Below, in pieces: positions 26,055 to 34,283 of a stretch of DNA of 64,000 nt; positions within the stretch are counted from its first letter, which is position 1, and every line of letters begins with the position of its first letter. This DNA is from JAKFDI01 sp044508835. GTDB lineage: Bacteria > Pseudomonadota > Gammaproteobacteria > Burkholderiales > Burkholderiaceae_C. The stretch spans positions 34,462 through 98,461 of the forward strand of contig JBIQHD010000018.1 of assembly GCA_044508835.1 (NCBI GenBank). Reading direction: 5' to 3'. The position numbers were made by a program, and so were the translations under genes. The notes under the pieces are model-generated. The model was not told the DNA's origin, did no database searches, and was given only the letters and a program-made list of their open reading frames with translations.

Positions 26055-27280
26055 GCGGCGCGCGCGCTCAGCCGCAGGGCCGCGGCGGGCACGGCGTGCC
26101 GGCCGCGGCCCAGCGTCCAGCGCGCGAAGCCCAGCGCCACCAGCGCCGAGGCGGCGATGCCCGCCAGCATCGGCCGGGCCGTGTCGTCGGCCGTGAAGAG
26201 GCTCATCACCCCGATCACCACCGCGCCGAGCACCATCTGCAGCGTGCCCATCAGCGCCGAGGCGGCGCCGGCGATCTCGCCGTGGTCGTCGAGCGCCATC
26301 ACGGAGGTGGTGGGCACGACGAGGCCGAGGAAGCCGTAGCCGACCAGCAGCATCGCGATCATCACGCCGAGCCGGTCGACGCCGGCCAGGTCGAGCGCCA
26401 GCAGCGCGGCCATCGACGCCGCGAAGCCGAGCACCGACACCGAGACCACGCGCGCCAGGCCGTGGCGCGCCGTCAGGCGGCCGGTGAACTGCGAGACCCC
26501 GATGAACGACGCCGCGTTGGCCGCGAACGCCAGGCCGTACTCGCGCGGCGTGAGCCCGTAGTGGTTGATGAGCACGAACGACGAGTTGGCGAGGTAGACG
26601 AAGAAGCCCGCCATGCCGAAGCCGCCGATGGCGGTGAGGCCGAGGAAGCGCCGGTCGCGCAGCAGCACGGCGAAGGCGCGCAGCGTGCCGGCGACGCTGC
26701 TGCCGCGCCGCGCCTCGGCCGGGCGCGTCTCCTCCAGCGACACGGCGGTGAGCAGCAGGCCGATGGCGCCGATCGCCGTCACGCCCCAGAAGATCGCGCG
26801 CCAGCCCGCGGCGTCGATGACGAGGCTGCCCATCAGCGGCGCGAGGATGGGCGACACGCTGAACACGAGCATCAGCAGCGCCATCAGCCGCGTCGCCTCG
26901 GCGCCGGTGTGCAGGTCGCGCACGATCGCGCGCGGCACCACCATCGGCGCGCCGCCGCCCAGGCCCTGCACGAAGCGGAAGGCGATCAGCCAGCCGATGT
27001 CCGGCGCGAGCGCGCAGCCGATGCTGCCGGCGACGAACAGGGCGATGCCGGCGTACAGCGGCGGCTTGCGCCCGAGGATGTCGGACGCCGGGCCGTAGAC
27101 GATCTGGCTGACGGCGAAGGCGAGGAAGAACGCCATCAGGCTCATCTGCACCGCGTGCGTGTCGGCGTGCAGCGCCGCGCCGATGGCGGGCAGCGCGGGC
27201 AGGTACATGTCGATGGCGAACGGGCCGATCGAGGTCAGCAGGCCCAGCACCAGGGCCATGCGCAGGAAAGGGGAAGTCAT
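26033..27280 (-). CDS. Bcr/CflA-type MFS drug efflux transporter
   Basis: A 415-residue 12-helix major facilitator of the DHA1 branch. It has the membrane-1 motif IGPFAIDMYLPALP, typical of Bcr/CflA proteins, and the loop 2-3 motif YGPASDILGRKPPL. Motif C is recognisable in VFSVSPILAPLMG. It should export drugs or metabolites in exchange for protons. The start at 27280 gives the normal first helix. A terminator-like hairpin lies just upstream. Confidence 0.9.
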   Translation of the reverse strand: MTSPFLRMALVLGLLTSIGPFAIDMYLPALPAIGAALHADTHAVQMSLMAFFLAFAVSQIVYGPASDILGRKPPLYAGIALFVAGSIGCALAPDIGWLIAFRFVQGLGGGAPMVVPRAIVRDLHTGAEATRLMALLMLVFSVSPILAPLMGSLVIDAAGWRAIFWGVTAIGAIGLLLTAVSLEETRPAEARRGSSVAGTLRAFAVLLRDRRFLGLTAIGGFGMAGFFVYLANSSFVLINHYGLTPREYGLAFAANAASFIGVSQFTGRLTARHGLARVVSVSVLGFAASMAALLALDLAGVDRLGVMIAMLLVGYGFLGLVVPTTSVMALDDHGEIAGAASALMGTLQMVLGAVVIGVMSLFTADDTARPMLAGIAASALVALGFARWTLGRGRHAVPAAALRLSARAAQSQSGW

Positions 27281-27291
27281 CGAGAGCGTGG

Positions 27292-27322
27292 GGAAAAACG
27301 AAGCCGGCCCAGAAGGGCCGGC
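27292..27322 (-). terminator. Probable rho-independent terminator
   Basis: GCCGGCCC-AGAA-GGGCCGGC (27303-27322) is a perfect hairpin. On the minus strand it is followed by CGTTTTT. It could end the transcript of the quinone reductase gene before the efflux gene. Confidence 0.55.
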
Positions 27323-27403
27323 GGGGGACGGGATGATCGGGCAATCGGCAAGCCTCTTCACGCGGAAGGGGCACCGGCTGCGGGCTCATGCCGATCTGCG
27401 GAA

Positions 27404-27498
27404 ACCCGTTCGCACTGAGCTTGTCGAAGTGCGGCTTGGCGCACACGGGGCTTCGATACCTCAGCCCGACCCTTCGACAAGCTCAGGGTGAGCGGGTT
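27404..27498. repeat. REP-type inverted repeat
   Basis: Two long imperfectly matched arms face each other. The left arm (27404-27429) contains CACTGAGCTTGTCGAAG and the right arm (27472-27498) contains CTTCGACAAGCTCAGGGTG. The core TTCGACAAGCTCAG is a widespread extragenic palindrome of proteobacteria. It lies between two minus-strand genes. Confidence 0.75.
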
Positions 27499-27520
27499 GT
27501 CGCCCGATCACGGATCGGCG

Positions 27521-28507
27521 TCAGTCCTTCGCCAGCACGACGTTGCCGACGGCCGTGCCCGACTCCACCAGCTCGTGCGCCTGCACGATCCGCGACAGCG
27601 GCAGCCGCTGCGCGATGCTGTGCACGAGCCGCCCTTCCTCCAGCAGCCGCGCCAGCGTGGCCTGCGCCCGCGCCCGGTCGGCGTCGGCCAGGTGGTAGAC
27701 GATGAAGAAGTGCAGCGACAGGTTCTTCGCGATCAGCGGGAAGAACGGCAGGCTGAACTCGGCCGCGCCGCTGCCGTACACCACGGCCTCGCCGCCGGCG
27801 CGCAGCAGCTCGGCGTCGAGCGCGCCGTTCGCGGCCACGTCGACCTCGATCACGCGGTCGGCGCCGCGGCCGCCGGTGAGCGCGCGCACCTGGTCGGCCA
27901 CGCCGCCGCGCGTGTAATCGATGGCGGCGTCGGCGCCGGCCTGGCGGGCGATCTCGGCCTTGGCCTCGCTGCTCACGGTGGCGATCACCTGCCCCGCGCC
28001 GAGCAGCCGCGCGAACTGGACGGCGTAGTGGCCCACCGCGCCGGCGCCGCCGGCCACCAGCACGCTGCGGCCCTCGACCCCGCCGAACCCCTGCACCGCA
28101 TGCAGCGCGGTCAGCGCCGGGATGCCCAGGCAGGCCCCGGCGACGAAGCTCACCTCGCGCGGCAGCGGCACGGCCTGGTGCGCGGGCAGCGCCACGTACT
28201 CGGCGGCGGTGCCGCCGGCGCGGCCCCAGGCGGCGTTCCACAGCCACACGCGCTCGCCGATGCGCGAGGGCGGCACGCCGGCGCCCACGCGGTCGATGAC
28301 GCCCGCGCCGTCGCTGTGCGGCACGATGCGCGGGAACGGCAGGATCGGGCTGCGCAGCCCGGCGCGCGACTTCACGTCGGACGGGTTGACGCCCGAGGCG
28401 TGCAGGCGCACGCGCACTTCGCCGGCGGCGGGCTCGGGGTCGGGCAGCTCGCCGAGGGTCAGCACCTCGCGGGCGGGGCCGGTGCGTTCGTAGTAGGCGG
28501 CTTGCAT
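27521..28507 (-). CDS. NADPH:quinone reductase (zinc-free MDR family)
   Basis: A 328-residue medium-chain reductase of the quinone oxidoreductase branch. It has ASGVNPSDVKSRAG in the catalytic domain and the NADPH fold VLVAGGAGAVGHYAVQFARL. The structural zinc Cys cluster of alcohol dehydrogenases is missing, as expected. It probably reduces quinones or enones with NADPH in the cytoplasm. The start at 28507 matches the family N-terminus (MQAAYYERTGPAREVL). Confidence 0.9.
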   Translation of the reverse strand: MQAAYYERTGPAREVLTLGELPDPEPAAGEVRVRLHASGVNPSDVKSRAGLRSPILPFPRIVPHSDGAGVIDRVGAGVPPSRIGERVWLWNAAWGRAGGTAAEYVALPAHQAVPLPREVSFVAGACLGIPALTALHAVQGFGGVEGRSVLVAGGAGAVGHYAVQFARLLGAGQVIATVSSEAKAEIARQAGADAAIDYTRGGVADQVRALTGGRGADRVIEVDVAANGALDAELLRAGGEAVVYGSGAAEFSLPFFPLIAKNLSLHFFIVYHLADADRARAQATLARLLEEGRLVHSIAQRLPLSRIVQAHELVESGTAVGNVVLAKD

Positions 28508-28620
28508 GGCGGCGGGTGGGAGACGGCGGAGTCGCCGAGTCTGCCGCAAACCGGCATCCGACGCGGCCGGCGCGCAACGGCGCGACACTCCGGCCCACCG
28601 CTTCGAACGGCCGACCCACG

Positions 28621-29451
28621 ATGAGCACGCCCTCCACGAACCCGCCCGCCCCGCTCGCCAGCGGCTGGTGGCAAGACCTGTGCACCACCGACTTCGCGCG
28701 CGTCGACCCGCAGCGCACCGTCGCGCTGCTGCCGGTGTCGGCGACGGAGCAGCACGGCCCGCACCTGCCGCTGTCGACCGACGCCGTCATCAACGAGGGC
28801 ATCGTGCGCGCCGCGCTCGCCCGGCTGCCGCCCGATGCCTCGGTGCTGGTGCTGCCCGCGCTGGCGGTGGGCGACAGCCTGGAGCACACGGCCTTCCCCG
28901 GCACGCTCAGCGCCGGCCTCGACGCCCTGCTCGCGCTGTGGCTCGCCGTCGGGCGCGGCGTGGCGCGCGCGGGCGTGCGCAAGCTGGTGATCTTCAACAG
29001 CCACGGCGGCCAGCGCGCGCTGGTCGACCAGGCGGCACTGCGCCTGCGCGTGCGGCACGCGATGCTGGTGGTGCGCGCCCACAGCTTCGCCCTCGGCATG
29101 CCCGAGGGCCTGTTCGAGGTGGACGAACTGGCCCACGGCCTGCACGGCGGCGCCGTCGAGACCTCGCTGATGCTGCACCTGCGGCCCGACCTCGTGCGGC
29201 GCGAGGCGCTGGCGCACTTCGCCTCGGCCGGCGCGGCGATGGCGGCGCACGGCGGCCTGCTCGGCATCGAGAAGCCGGTCGGCATCGGCTGGATGGCGCA
29301 GGACCTGCACCCCTCGGGCGCCTGCGGCGATGCCGCGCAGGCCAGCGCCGACAAGGGCGCGGCGCTGCTGCAGCACGCCGCGGCGCGGCTCGCGCAGCTG
29401 CTCGGCGAGGTGGCGCGGCAGCCGCTGCCGCAGGCCCTACCCGGCGGCTGA
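28621..29451 (+). CDS. Creatininase family amidohydrolase
   Basis: A 276-residue metal hydrolase of the creatininase fold. Metal ligands are visible in ATEQHGPHLPLSTD, in FNSHGGQ and in the Glu of HGGAVETS. Relatives include creatinine amidohydrolase, the mycofactocin protease MftE and the archaeal FAPy deformylase ArfB of riboflavin/F420 synthesis. The gene converges on a GTP cyclohydrolase II gene, so an ArfB-like action on a GTP-derived pyrimidine is worth considering. That is inference from neighbourhood only. Confidence 0.85.
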   Translation: MSTPSTNPPAPLASGWWQDLCTTDFARVDPQRTVALLPVSATEQHGPHLPLSTDAVINEGIVRAALARLPPDASVLVLPALAVGDSLEHTAFPGTLSAGLDALLALWLAVGRGVARAGVRKLVIFNSHGGQRALVDQAALRLRVRHAMLVVRAHSFALGMPEGLFEVDELAHGLHGGAVETSLMLHLRPDLVRREALAHFASAGAAMAAHGGLLGIEKPVGIGWMAQDLHPSGACGDAAQASADKGAALLQHAAARLAQLLGEVARQPLPQALPGG

Positions 29452-30618
29452 GGGCGTGCCGTCGCCGGCGTGCCCCAGGTGCCCGGCCCGCTCGCGCTTG
29501 GTCTGCAGGTAGCGTGCGTTGTGCGCGTTCACCGGCGCCAGGAGCGGCACCCGGTCGACCACGTCGATGCCGCCGCGGCGCAGGCTCTCGATCTTGTCGG
29601 GGTTGTTGGTCAGCAGCCGGATGCGCGTGATCCGCAGCAGCTGCAGCATCGCCACCGCCGCGCCGAAGTCGCGCTCGTCGTCGCGGAAGCCGAGGTGGCG
29701 GTCGGCATCCAGCGTGTCGAGCCCGCCGTCCTGCAGCCGGTAGGCGCGCAGCTTGTTGGCCAGGCCGATGCCGCGCCCCTCCTGCGCCAGGTACAGCAGC
29801 ACGCCGCCGACCTGCGCGAGGTGCTCGATGGCGTCGTGCAGCTGGTCGCCGCAGTCGCAGCGCCGGCTGCCCAGCAGGTCGCCGGTGAGGCAGGCCGAAT
29901 GCAGCCGCACGTGCACCGGCTGCGCCGGGTCGACCGGGGGCGGGCCGAACAGCACGGCCACGTGCTCGGCCGTGCCGTCGATCTCGCGGAACAGGACCAG
30001 CGTGCAGTCGTCGTGCGCCGCGATCGGCACGCGCGCGTCGCTCACCCGGCGCAGCGCCGGCACGGGCACGGCCTGCGCGGCGCGCACGTCGGCCTCGCTC
30101 ACGCACAGGATCTGCGCCGCCTGCAGCGCCTCGCGCGCGCCGGCGGGCAGCTCGCACACCAGCAGCGCCGGCGTGAGGCGCGCGCGCCGCGCCAGGTCGA
30201 GCGCCGCCTCCATCGCGGCGGTGGCCGGCTGCGCGCCGTCCAGGGCGGCGGCGTCGACGCGGCCGGGGCTCACCGCGGCGAGGCGCTGCAGCATCGGCAG
30301 CACCCCGTCGCCGGGCGCGCCCGGCAGCGCGAGCGAGCGGGCGCCGGCCACGGGCAGCGGCTGCAGGGTCTGCAGCCGCTCGGCGGTGAGCAGCAGGCGC
30401 AGCGCGCCGCCCCAGCGCACGAAGGACTGCAGGCGCGGCTCGGTCAGCGTCTCCACCGCCGCGGCCAGCAGCAGCGGCGCCGCCGGGTCGGCGGCGGCCA
30501 CGACGATGGCGCGGCCGTGCAGCAGCTCGGTGCGCGCGCGGTCGGCGCGGACGACCGCGAACTCGTCGGCCGCCGGCGGCGGGGCGACGATGACGGACGG
30601 CGAGACACGGTCGTTCAT
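29437..30618 (-). CDS. ribA: GTP cyclohydrolase II with degenerate N-terminal domain
   Basis: A 393-residue protein, twice the length of E. coli RibA (196). The C-terminal half is a complete GTP cyclohydrolase II: zinc Cys in HSACLTGDLLGSRRCDCGDQ (around residues 237-250), catalytic EGRGIGLANKLRAY and LQDGGLDT, and a nucleotide segment LTNNPDKIESL. It opens GTP to 2,5-diamino-6-ribosylamino-pyrimidinone phosphate, releasing formate. The N-terminal half aligns by eye with DHBP synthase (RibB) but has lost the acidic metal motif DxDxREnEGD, reading AAADPAAPLLLAA instead. It is therefore probably a dedicated paralog and not the housekeeping RibBA. Confidence 0.9.
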   Translation of the reverse strand: MNDRVSPSVIVAPPPAADEFAVVRADRARTELLHGRAIVVAAADPAAPLLLAAAVETLTEPRLQSFVRWGGALRLLLTAERLQTLQPLPVAGARSLALPGAPGDGVLPMLQRLAAVSPGRVDAAALDGAQPATAAMEAALDLARRARLTPALLVCELPAGAREALQAAQILCVSEADVRAAQAVPVPALRRVSDARVPIAAHDDCTLVLFREIDGTAEHVAVLFGPPPVDPAQPVHVRLHSACLTGDLLGSRRCDCGDQLHDAIEHLAQVGGVLLYLAQEGRGIGLANKLRAYRLQDGGLDTLDADRHLGFRDDERDFGAAVAMLQLLRITRIRLLTNNPDKIESLRRGGIDVVDRVPLLAPVNAHNARYLQTKRERAGHLGHAGDGTPSAAG

Positions 30619-30707
30619 GGGCAGGGCATTCGCGCCCCGGGGCGGGCGCCTGCCCTAGGATAGCCGCGGCCGTCCGCCGCCGCCGTCCGCCGCCCACTCC
30701 GCACGCC

Positions 30708-31577
30708 GTGCCCACTTCCGCCGAGACCCCGCTTCCGCCCGGCTGGCCGGCCCTGTGGGCCGCCATGCTGCAGCTCGCCGCGCAGCGGCGAAGCGGCGAA
30801 CGCGGCGCGGCCCCGCCGGCGCTCGTCCGCCAGGACGGCGGCTGGCGCCTGTCGGGCGCGGCGGATGCGCGCACGCACGAGCTGTTCGCGCTCTACCAGC
30901 CGCTGCTCGACCGCGCCGCCGGCGCGCCGCCCTGGGTCGTCGCGCAGCTCGGCCAGAGCCTGGACGGCTGCATCGCCACCCGCGGCGGCGACTCCTGCTT
31001 CGTCACCGGCAGCGACAACCTCGACCACCTGCACCGCCTGCGCGCGCTGTGCGACGCGGTGATCGTCGGCGCCGGCACGGTGGCCGCCGACGACCCGCGC
31101 CTCACCACGCGCCGCGTGCCGGGGCCGAGCCCGACGCGCGTGGTGCTCGACCCCGGCCTGCGCACCTCGCCCGCCGCCCGCGTGCTGCAGGACGGCGCGG
31201 CGCCCACGCTGTGGCTGTGCGACGCGCGCATGCGGCCGAAGGCCGACGGCCTGCGCGTGAACGCCCGCGTGCTCGGCATCGACGGCCTGCGGCGCGACGA
31301 CGGCACGCCCGACGCGGGGGCCGTCGTCGACACGCTGCAGGCGCTCGGCCTGCGCCTGCTGTTCGTCGAAGGCGGCGGCGCCACGGTGTCGTGCTTCCTG
31401 CGGCAGGGCGCGCTCGACCGCCTGCACCTCGCCGTCGCGCCGGTGTTCATCGGCGCCGGGCGGCGCGGCCTCAGCCTGCCGGCCTTCCCGGCGATGGCCG
31501 ATTGCCTGCGCCCGCCGTGCCGCACACTGCGCATGGGCGAGGACGTGCTGTGGGATCTGGCGCTGCGGGGCGCGTGA
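30708..31577 (+). CDS. RibD C-terminal-type reductase without deaminase domain
   Basis: A 289-residue NADPH-dependent reductase of the RibD_C/dihydrofolate-reductase-like family. It has VVAQLGQSLDGCIATRGGDS, then DAVIVGAGTVAADDPRLTTR and the late motif FVEGGGATVSCFL. The zinc deaminase domain of ordinary RibD is absent; about 75 unrelated residues precede the reductase. It could reduce the ribose of the GTP cyclohydrolase II product to a ribityl chain with the 2-amino group kept, as the stand-alone reductases of archaea and fungi do. The start is GTG 30708, divergent from the cyclohydrolase gene. Confidence 0.88.
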   Translation: MPTSAETPLPPGWPALWAAMLQLAAQRRSGERGAAPPALVRQDGGWRLSGAADARTHELFALYQPLLDRAAGAPPWVVAQLGQSLDGCIATRGGDSCFVTGSDNLDHLHRLRALCDAVIVGAGTVAADDPRLTTRRVPGPSPTRVVLDPGLRTSPAARVLQDGAAPTLWLCDARMRPKADGLRVNARVLGIDGLRRDDGTPDAGAVVDTLQALGLRLLFVEGGGATVSCFLRQGALDRLHLAVAPVFIGAGRRGLSLPAFPAMADCLRPPCRTLRMGEDVLWDLALRGA

Positions 31578-31779
31578 GCCCCGCCCCGGCCGACACGTGC
31601 CGCGCCCGCAGCTCGTCGAGCCGGCAGGCCAGGCCGCGGGTCAGGTGGTGCAGCAGGAAGTCGTAGGCCTGGGGCGCGCACTCGCGCGCCGGCGCCAGCT
31701 CGCACAGGGCTTCGAGCGCGAATGCCCGGCCGCAGGCCCATTCGAGCGCTTCGCCGGCGTCTTCCGGCGCGATGTTCAT
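31471..31779 (-). CDS. Small hypothetical protein overlapping the reductase 3' end
   Basis: A 102-codon frame whose first ~68 residues look like a real helical protein: MNIAPEDAGEALEWACGRA, then ALCELAPARECAPQAYDFL and LACRLDELRARH. The last 35 residues are antisense to the end of the RibD-type reductase and are Pro/Arg-rich. I do not recognise it. It is upstream of nothing on its strand, so it is probably its own small unit. Confidence 0.4.
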   Translation of the reverse strand: MNIAPEDAGEALEWACGRAFALEALCELAPARECAPQAYDFLLHHLTRGLACRLDELRARHVSAGAGLTRPAAPDPTARPRPCAVCGTAGAGNRPSPGRPAG

Positions 31780-31930
31780 CTGGGCGATCCGGCCGGCACG
31801 CCGGCGCAGAAGAAGACCAGGACCACGGCGGACCCGAGCGTTGCATCCATGCCGCGATGGTCCGGGGCCGGCCGGCGTTTGCCAATCGGGAAATGGCAGA
31901 GCCGACCTTCGGCCGATGCGAAGGCCCGCC

Positions 31931-32797
31931 TCACGGCGCGCCGCCGAAGTGCGCGAGGAGGTCCAGATGGCCGATGCGCAGCGTCGTGCGCGGGCACAGC
32001 GCCCGGCGCCGTTCGCGCCACGCGGCCACCGCCTCGCGCGCTGCAGGCGCCTGCTCGGCCGCGGCCTGCGCCATGCCGTCGATGAGCGCCTCCTGCAGAC
32101 GCCCCGTGGCCCGCCAGTCGCTTCGCGCCTGCCGCACGCGGTAGCCGGCCGCCGCGAGGCAGCGCGCAGCCCGCGCCGGCGCGTCGGGGCCGAGTGCCGG
32201 GCCGAACCCCTTGTCGCGGCGCTGGTGCCCGGCGAACAGCGCCGCCACGTCGGCGTCGCCATCGGCCGGGACGGACCATTCGATGCGGCCGTCGACGTTC
32301 AGCGACAGCAGCACGGCCGCACGCGCCGCCGCGCAATGGCCGACCAGCGCGGAGAGCCAGCCGGCACCCGCGAGATCGACGAGCGCCGAGGCGCAGACGA
32401 GGCCGGCGCCGCTCCACGGCAGGGTGTGCAGCGCCGCCGCCAGGTCGACCGGCCGCCGCTGCACCGTGGCCGCGAAGCCTGGTCCCTCGATCCGCAGTCC
32501 GTCGCCGTGCATGGCCATGGCATGCCCTTCGCGCGCGGCCCATTCACGCAGCGCCTCGGGCCAGGCGGCGAGCAGCACGGCGTCGTGGTCGAACACCTGC
32601 CAGTGCTGCACGCCGCCCAGGCGCGGCGCCAGGAAGCGCAGGGTCGAGCCGGTGCCGCAGCCGAGGTCGAGCACCTGCAGCGGCGCGCCCGCGGCCCGCG
32701 GCAGGGCGACGGGGCCGAGCGCCGCCTGCGCGGCCTCGCGCGCCGCATGGTCGAAGGGCTCGCGCAGGCGCAGCCAGTCGGCGCTGAAGCCGCTCAT
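31931..32797 (-). CDS. Class I SAM-dependent methyltransferase
   Basis: A 288-residue methyltransferase. Motif I is clear (LQVLDLGCGTGSTLRFLAPRL), with an acidic residue ending strand 2 (QVFDHDAVLL). The rest is a normal Rossmann-like core with a basic C-terminal tail. The acceptor is unknown. It is the last gene of a four-gene minus-strand operon (dehydrogenase, PTPS-like, glycosyltransferase, methyltransferase) and its start overlaps the glycosyltransferase stop as ATGA. Confidence 0.85.
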   Translation of the reverse strand: MSGFSADWLRLREPFDHAAREAAQAALGPVALPRAAGAPLQVLDLGCGTGSTLRFLAPRLGGVQHWQVFDHDAVLLAAWPEALREWAAREGHAMAMHGDGLRIEGPGFAATVQRRPVDLAAALHTLPWSGAGLVCASALVDLAGAGWLSALVGHCAAARAAVLLSLNVDGRIEWSVPADGDADVAALFAGHQRRDKGFGPALGPDAPARAARCLAAAGYRVRQARSDWRATGRLQEALIDGMAQAAAEQAPAAREAVAAWRERRRALCPRTTLRIGHLDLLAHFGGAP

Positions 32798-33864
32798 CGC
32801 GGCGCCTCGGCGCCGGCCGCTTCGAGCACCGCGGCGAACCGCGCGCAGGCGTCGGGCCACGACGGCAGGCGCAGCCGGGCGGCATGCGCCCCGCGCGACA
32901 GGGCCGCATGCCGGCGCGGGTCGCCGATCACCGCGGCCAGCGCGTCGCGCAGCGCGGCGGCATCGCCCGGCGGCACCAGCACCCCCGCCTCGGGCGGCAC
33001 GAGCCGGTCGGCGGCGCCGGTGCGCGTGCCGATCACCGGCAGGCCGTGCGCCAGCGCCTCGGCCACGGCCATGCCGTAGCCCTCGAAGTGCGAGGCCAGC
33101 ACGAAGGCGTCGGCCGCGGCGTAGCGGCGGGCGAGCGCCGCGTCGTCGAGCTCGCCGTGCAGGTGCACGCGGCCCTGCAGGCCCAGCGCGCCGATGGCCT
33201 CGCGCACCTGCGCCGCGGTGCCGCCGTCGCGCGAGAGGCTGCCGACGCAGTGCAGCGTCCACGCCCGGTCGCGCAGCGCGGCGAGCGCATCGAGCAGCAG
33301 CAGGTGGCCCTTGCGCGGCGTGAGCGTCGCCACGCACAGCAGGCTCGCGCCCGCCTCGCCCGAGCCGGCGGCCGGCGGCGCCGGGTCGCAGCCGGGCTCG
33401 ACCACGGCGATGCGCCCGGGCGGCAGGCCCAGGGCCGCGAGGTGCCCGGCCGTGGCCGCGCCCGTCACCACCACGCGCCGCGCCGCGGCCAGCGCGCGGG
33501 CTTCGCTGGCGAACAGCGCCTGCCGGCGCGCCTCGGCCAGGCCGGTCTCGAGATGCAGCGGGTGGTGCACCAGCGCCACCCAGCGCAGCCGCCGCGCATG
33601 GCGCTGCGCGATCTCCGGCATGGCGCCGAAGGCCAGGCCGTCGGCCACGACGACCGCGCCGTCGGGGATCGCCGCGACGGCGGCCTGCGCCTGCGCCAGC
33701 GCATCGTCCGACGGGAACGGGAAGCCCGCGTCGAGCGCCAGCACCTCGGCCCGCCAGCCGTGCGCGCGCAGGCCGGCGGCGATGCGCCGGTCGTAGCGGT
33801 AGCCGCCGGTCGGCGTGTCCGGGTCGCCGGGCAGCACGAAGCGGCAGCACGCCGGCGCCGCCAT
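32794..33864 (-). CDS. Glycosyltransferase family 4 (GT-B fold)
   Basis: A 356-residue GT-B enzyme. The N-terminal half opens with a glycine-rich acceptor loop (PDTPTGGYRYDRRIAAGL). The C-terminal half has the family signature ASHFEGYGMAVAEALAHG with the Glu pair, and LPVIGTRTGAADRLV, which bind the nucleotide sugar. It should transfer a sugar with retention. No membrane segment is seen. It is coupled to a methyltransferase and a PTPS-like gene, so the acceptor may be a small pterin- or pyrimidine-like molecule or a lipid. Both are inference. Confidence 0.88.
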   Translation of the reverse strand: MAAPACCRFVLPGDPDTPTGGYRYDRRIAAGLRAHGWRAEVLALDAGFPFPSDDALAQAQAAVAAIPDGAVVVADGLAFGAMPEIAQRHARRLRWVALVHHPLHLETGLAEARRQALFASEARALAAARRVVVTGAATAGHLAALGLPPGRIAVVEPGCDPAPPAAGSGEAGASLLCVATLTPRKGHLLLLDALAALRDRAWTLHCVGSLSRDGGTAAQVREAIGALGLQGRVHLHGELDDAALARRYAAADAFVLASHFEGYGMAVAEALAHGLPVIGTRTGAADRLVPPEAGVLVPPGDAAALRDALAAVIGDPRRHAALSRGAHAARLRLPSWPDACARFAAVLEAAGAEAPR

Positions 33865-33867
33865 GGC

Positions 33868-34272
33868 TCAGCCCGGCAGCGCCGCCTCGTAGGCGGCCCA
33901 GGCGACGTGCGATTCGTGCAGCGTCACGCACAGGCTCGCCAGGCCGGCGGCGTGCGGCCCCAGCTCGCCCGCCGCGATGCGCGCCGCCACGCGGTCGAAC
34001 ACCACGCGCGCCATGAACTCGGTGGTGGTGTTGCGGCCGGCGAACGCCGCCTCGTCGTCGAGGTTGCGGAAGTCGAACTCGGCCAGCACCGCGCGCAGCG
34101 CCTTCGCGGCGAGGCCGATGTCGACCACCACGCCGTCGGCGTCGAGCTCGGCGCGGCGCAGCGCCAGGTCGACGACGTAGGTGGCGCCGTGCAGCCGCTG
34201 CGCCGGGCCGAACACGGTGCCGCGGAAGCTGTGGGCGATCATGACGTGGTCGCGGACGTTGACGCTGTACAT
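33868..34272 (-). CDS. 6-pyruvoyl-tetrahydropterin synthase / QueD-like protein
   Basis: A 134-residue T-fold protein of the PTPS/QueD family. The usual three zinc His are reduced to two: His14 in MIAHSF and His28 in RLHGATY. Residue 30, His in the normal HGHxY motif, is Ala. The late conserved Glu/His region is present as LHESHVAWAAYE. No catalytic Cys is evident between the His. It may bind metal differently or use a different pterin-like substrate. The start at 34272 is the natural family start. Confidence 0.8.
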   Translation of the reverse strand: MYSVNVRDHVMIAHSFRGTVFGPAQRLHGATYVVDLALRRAELDADGVVVDIGLAAKALRAVLAEFDFRNLDDEAAFAGRNTTTEFMARVVFDRVAARIAAGELGPHAAGLASLCVTLHESHVAWAAYEAALPG

Positions 34273-34283
34273 GGCGGGTTCTT

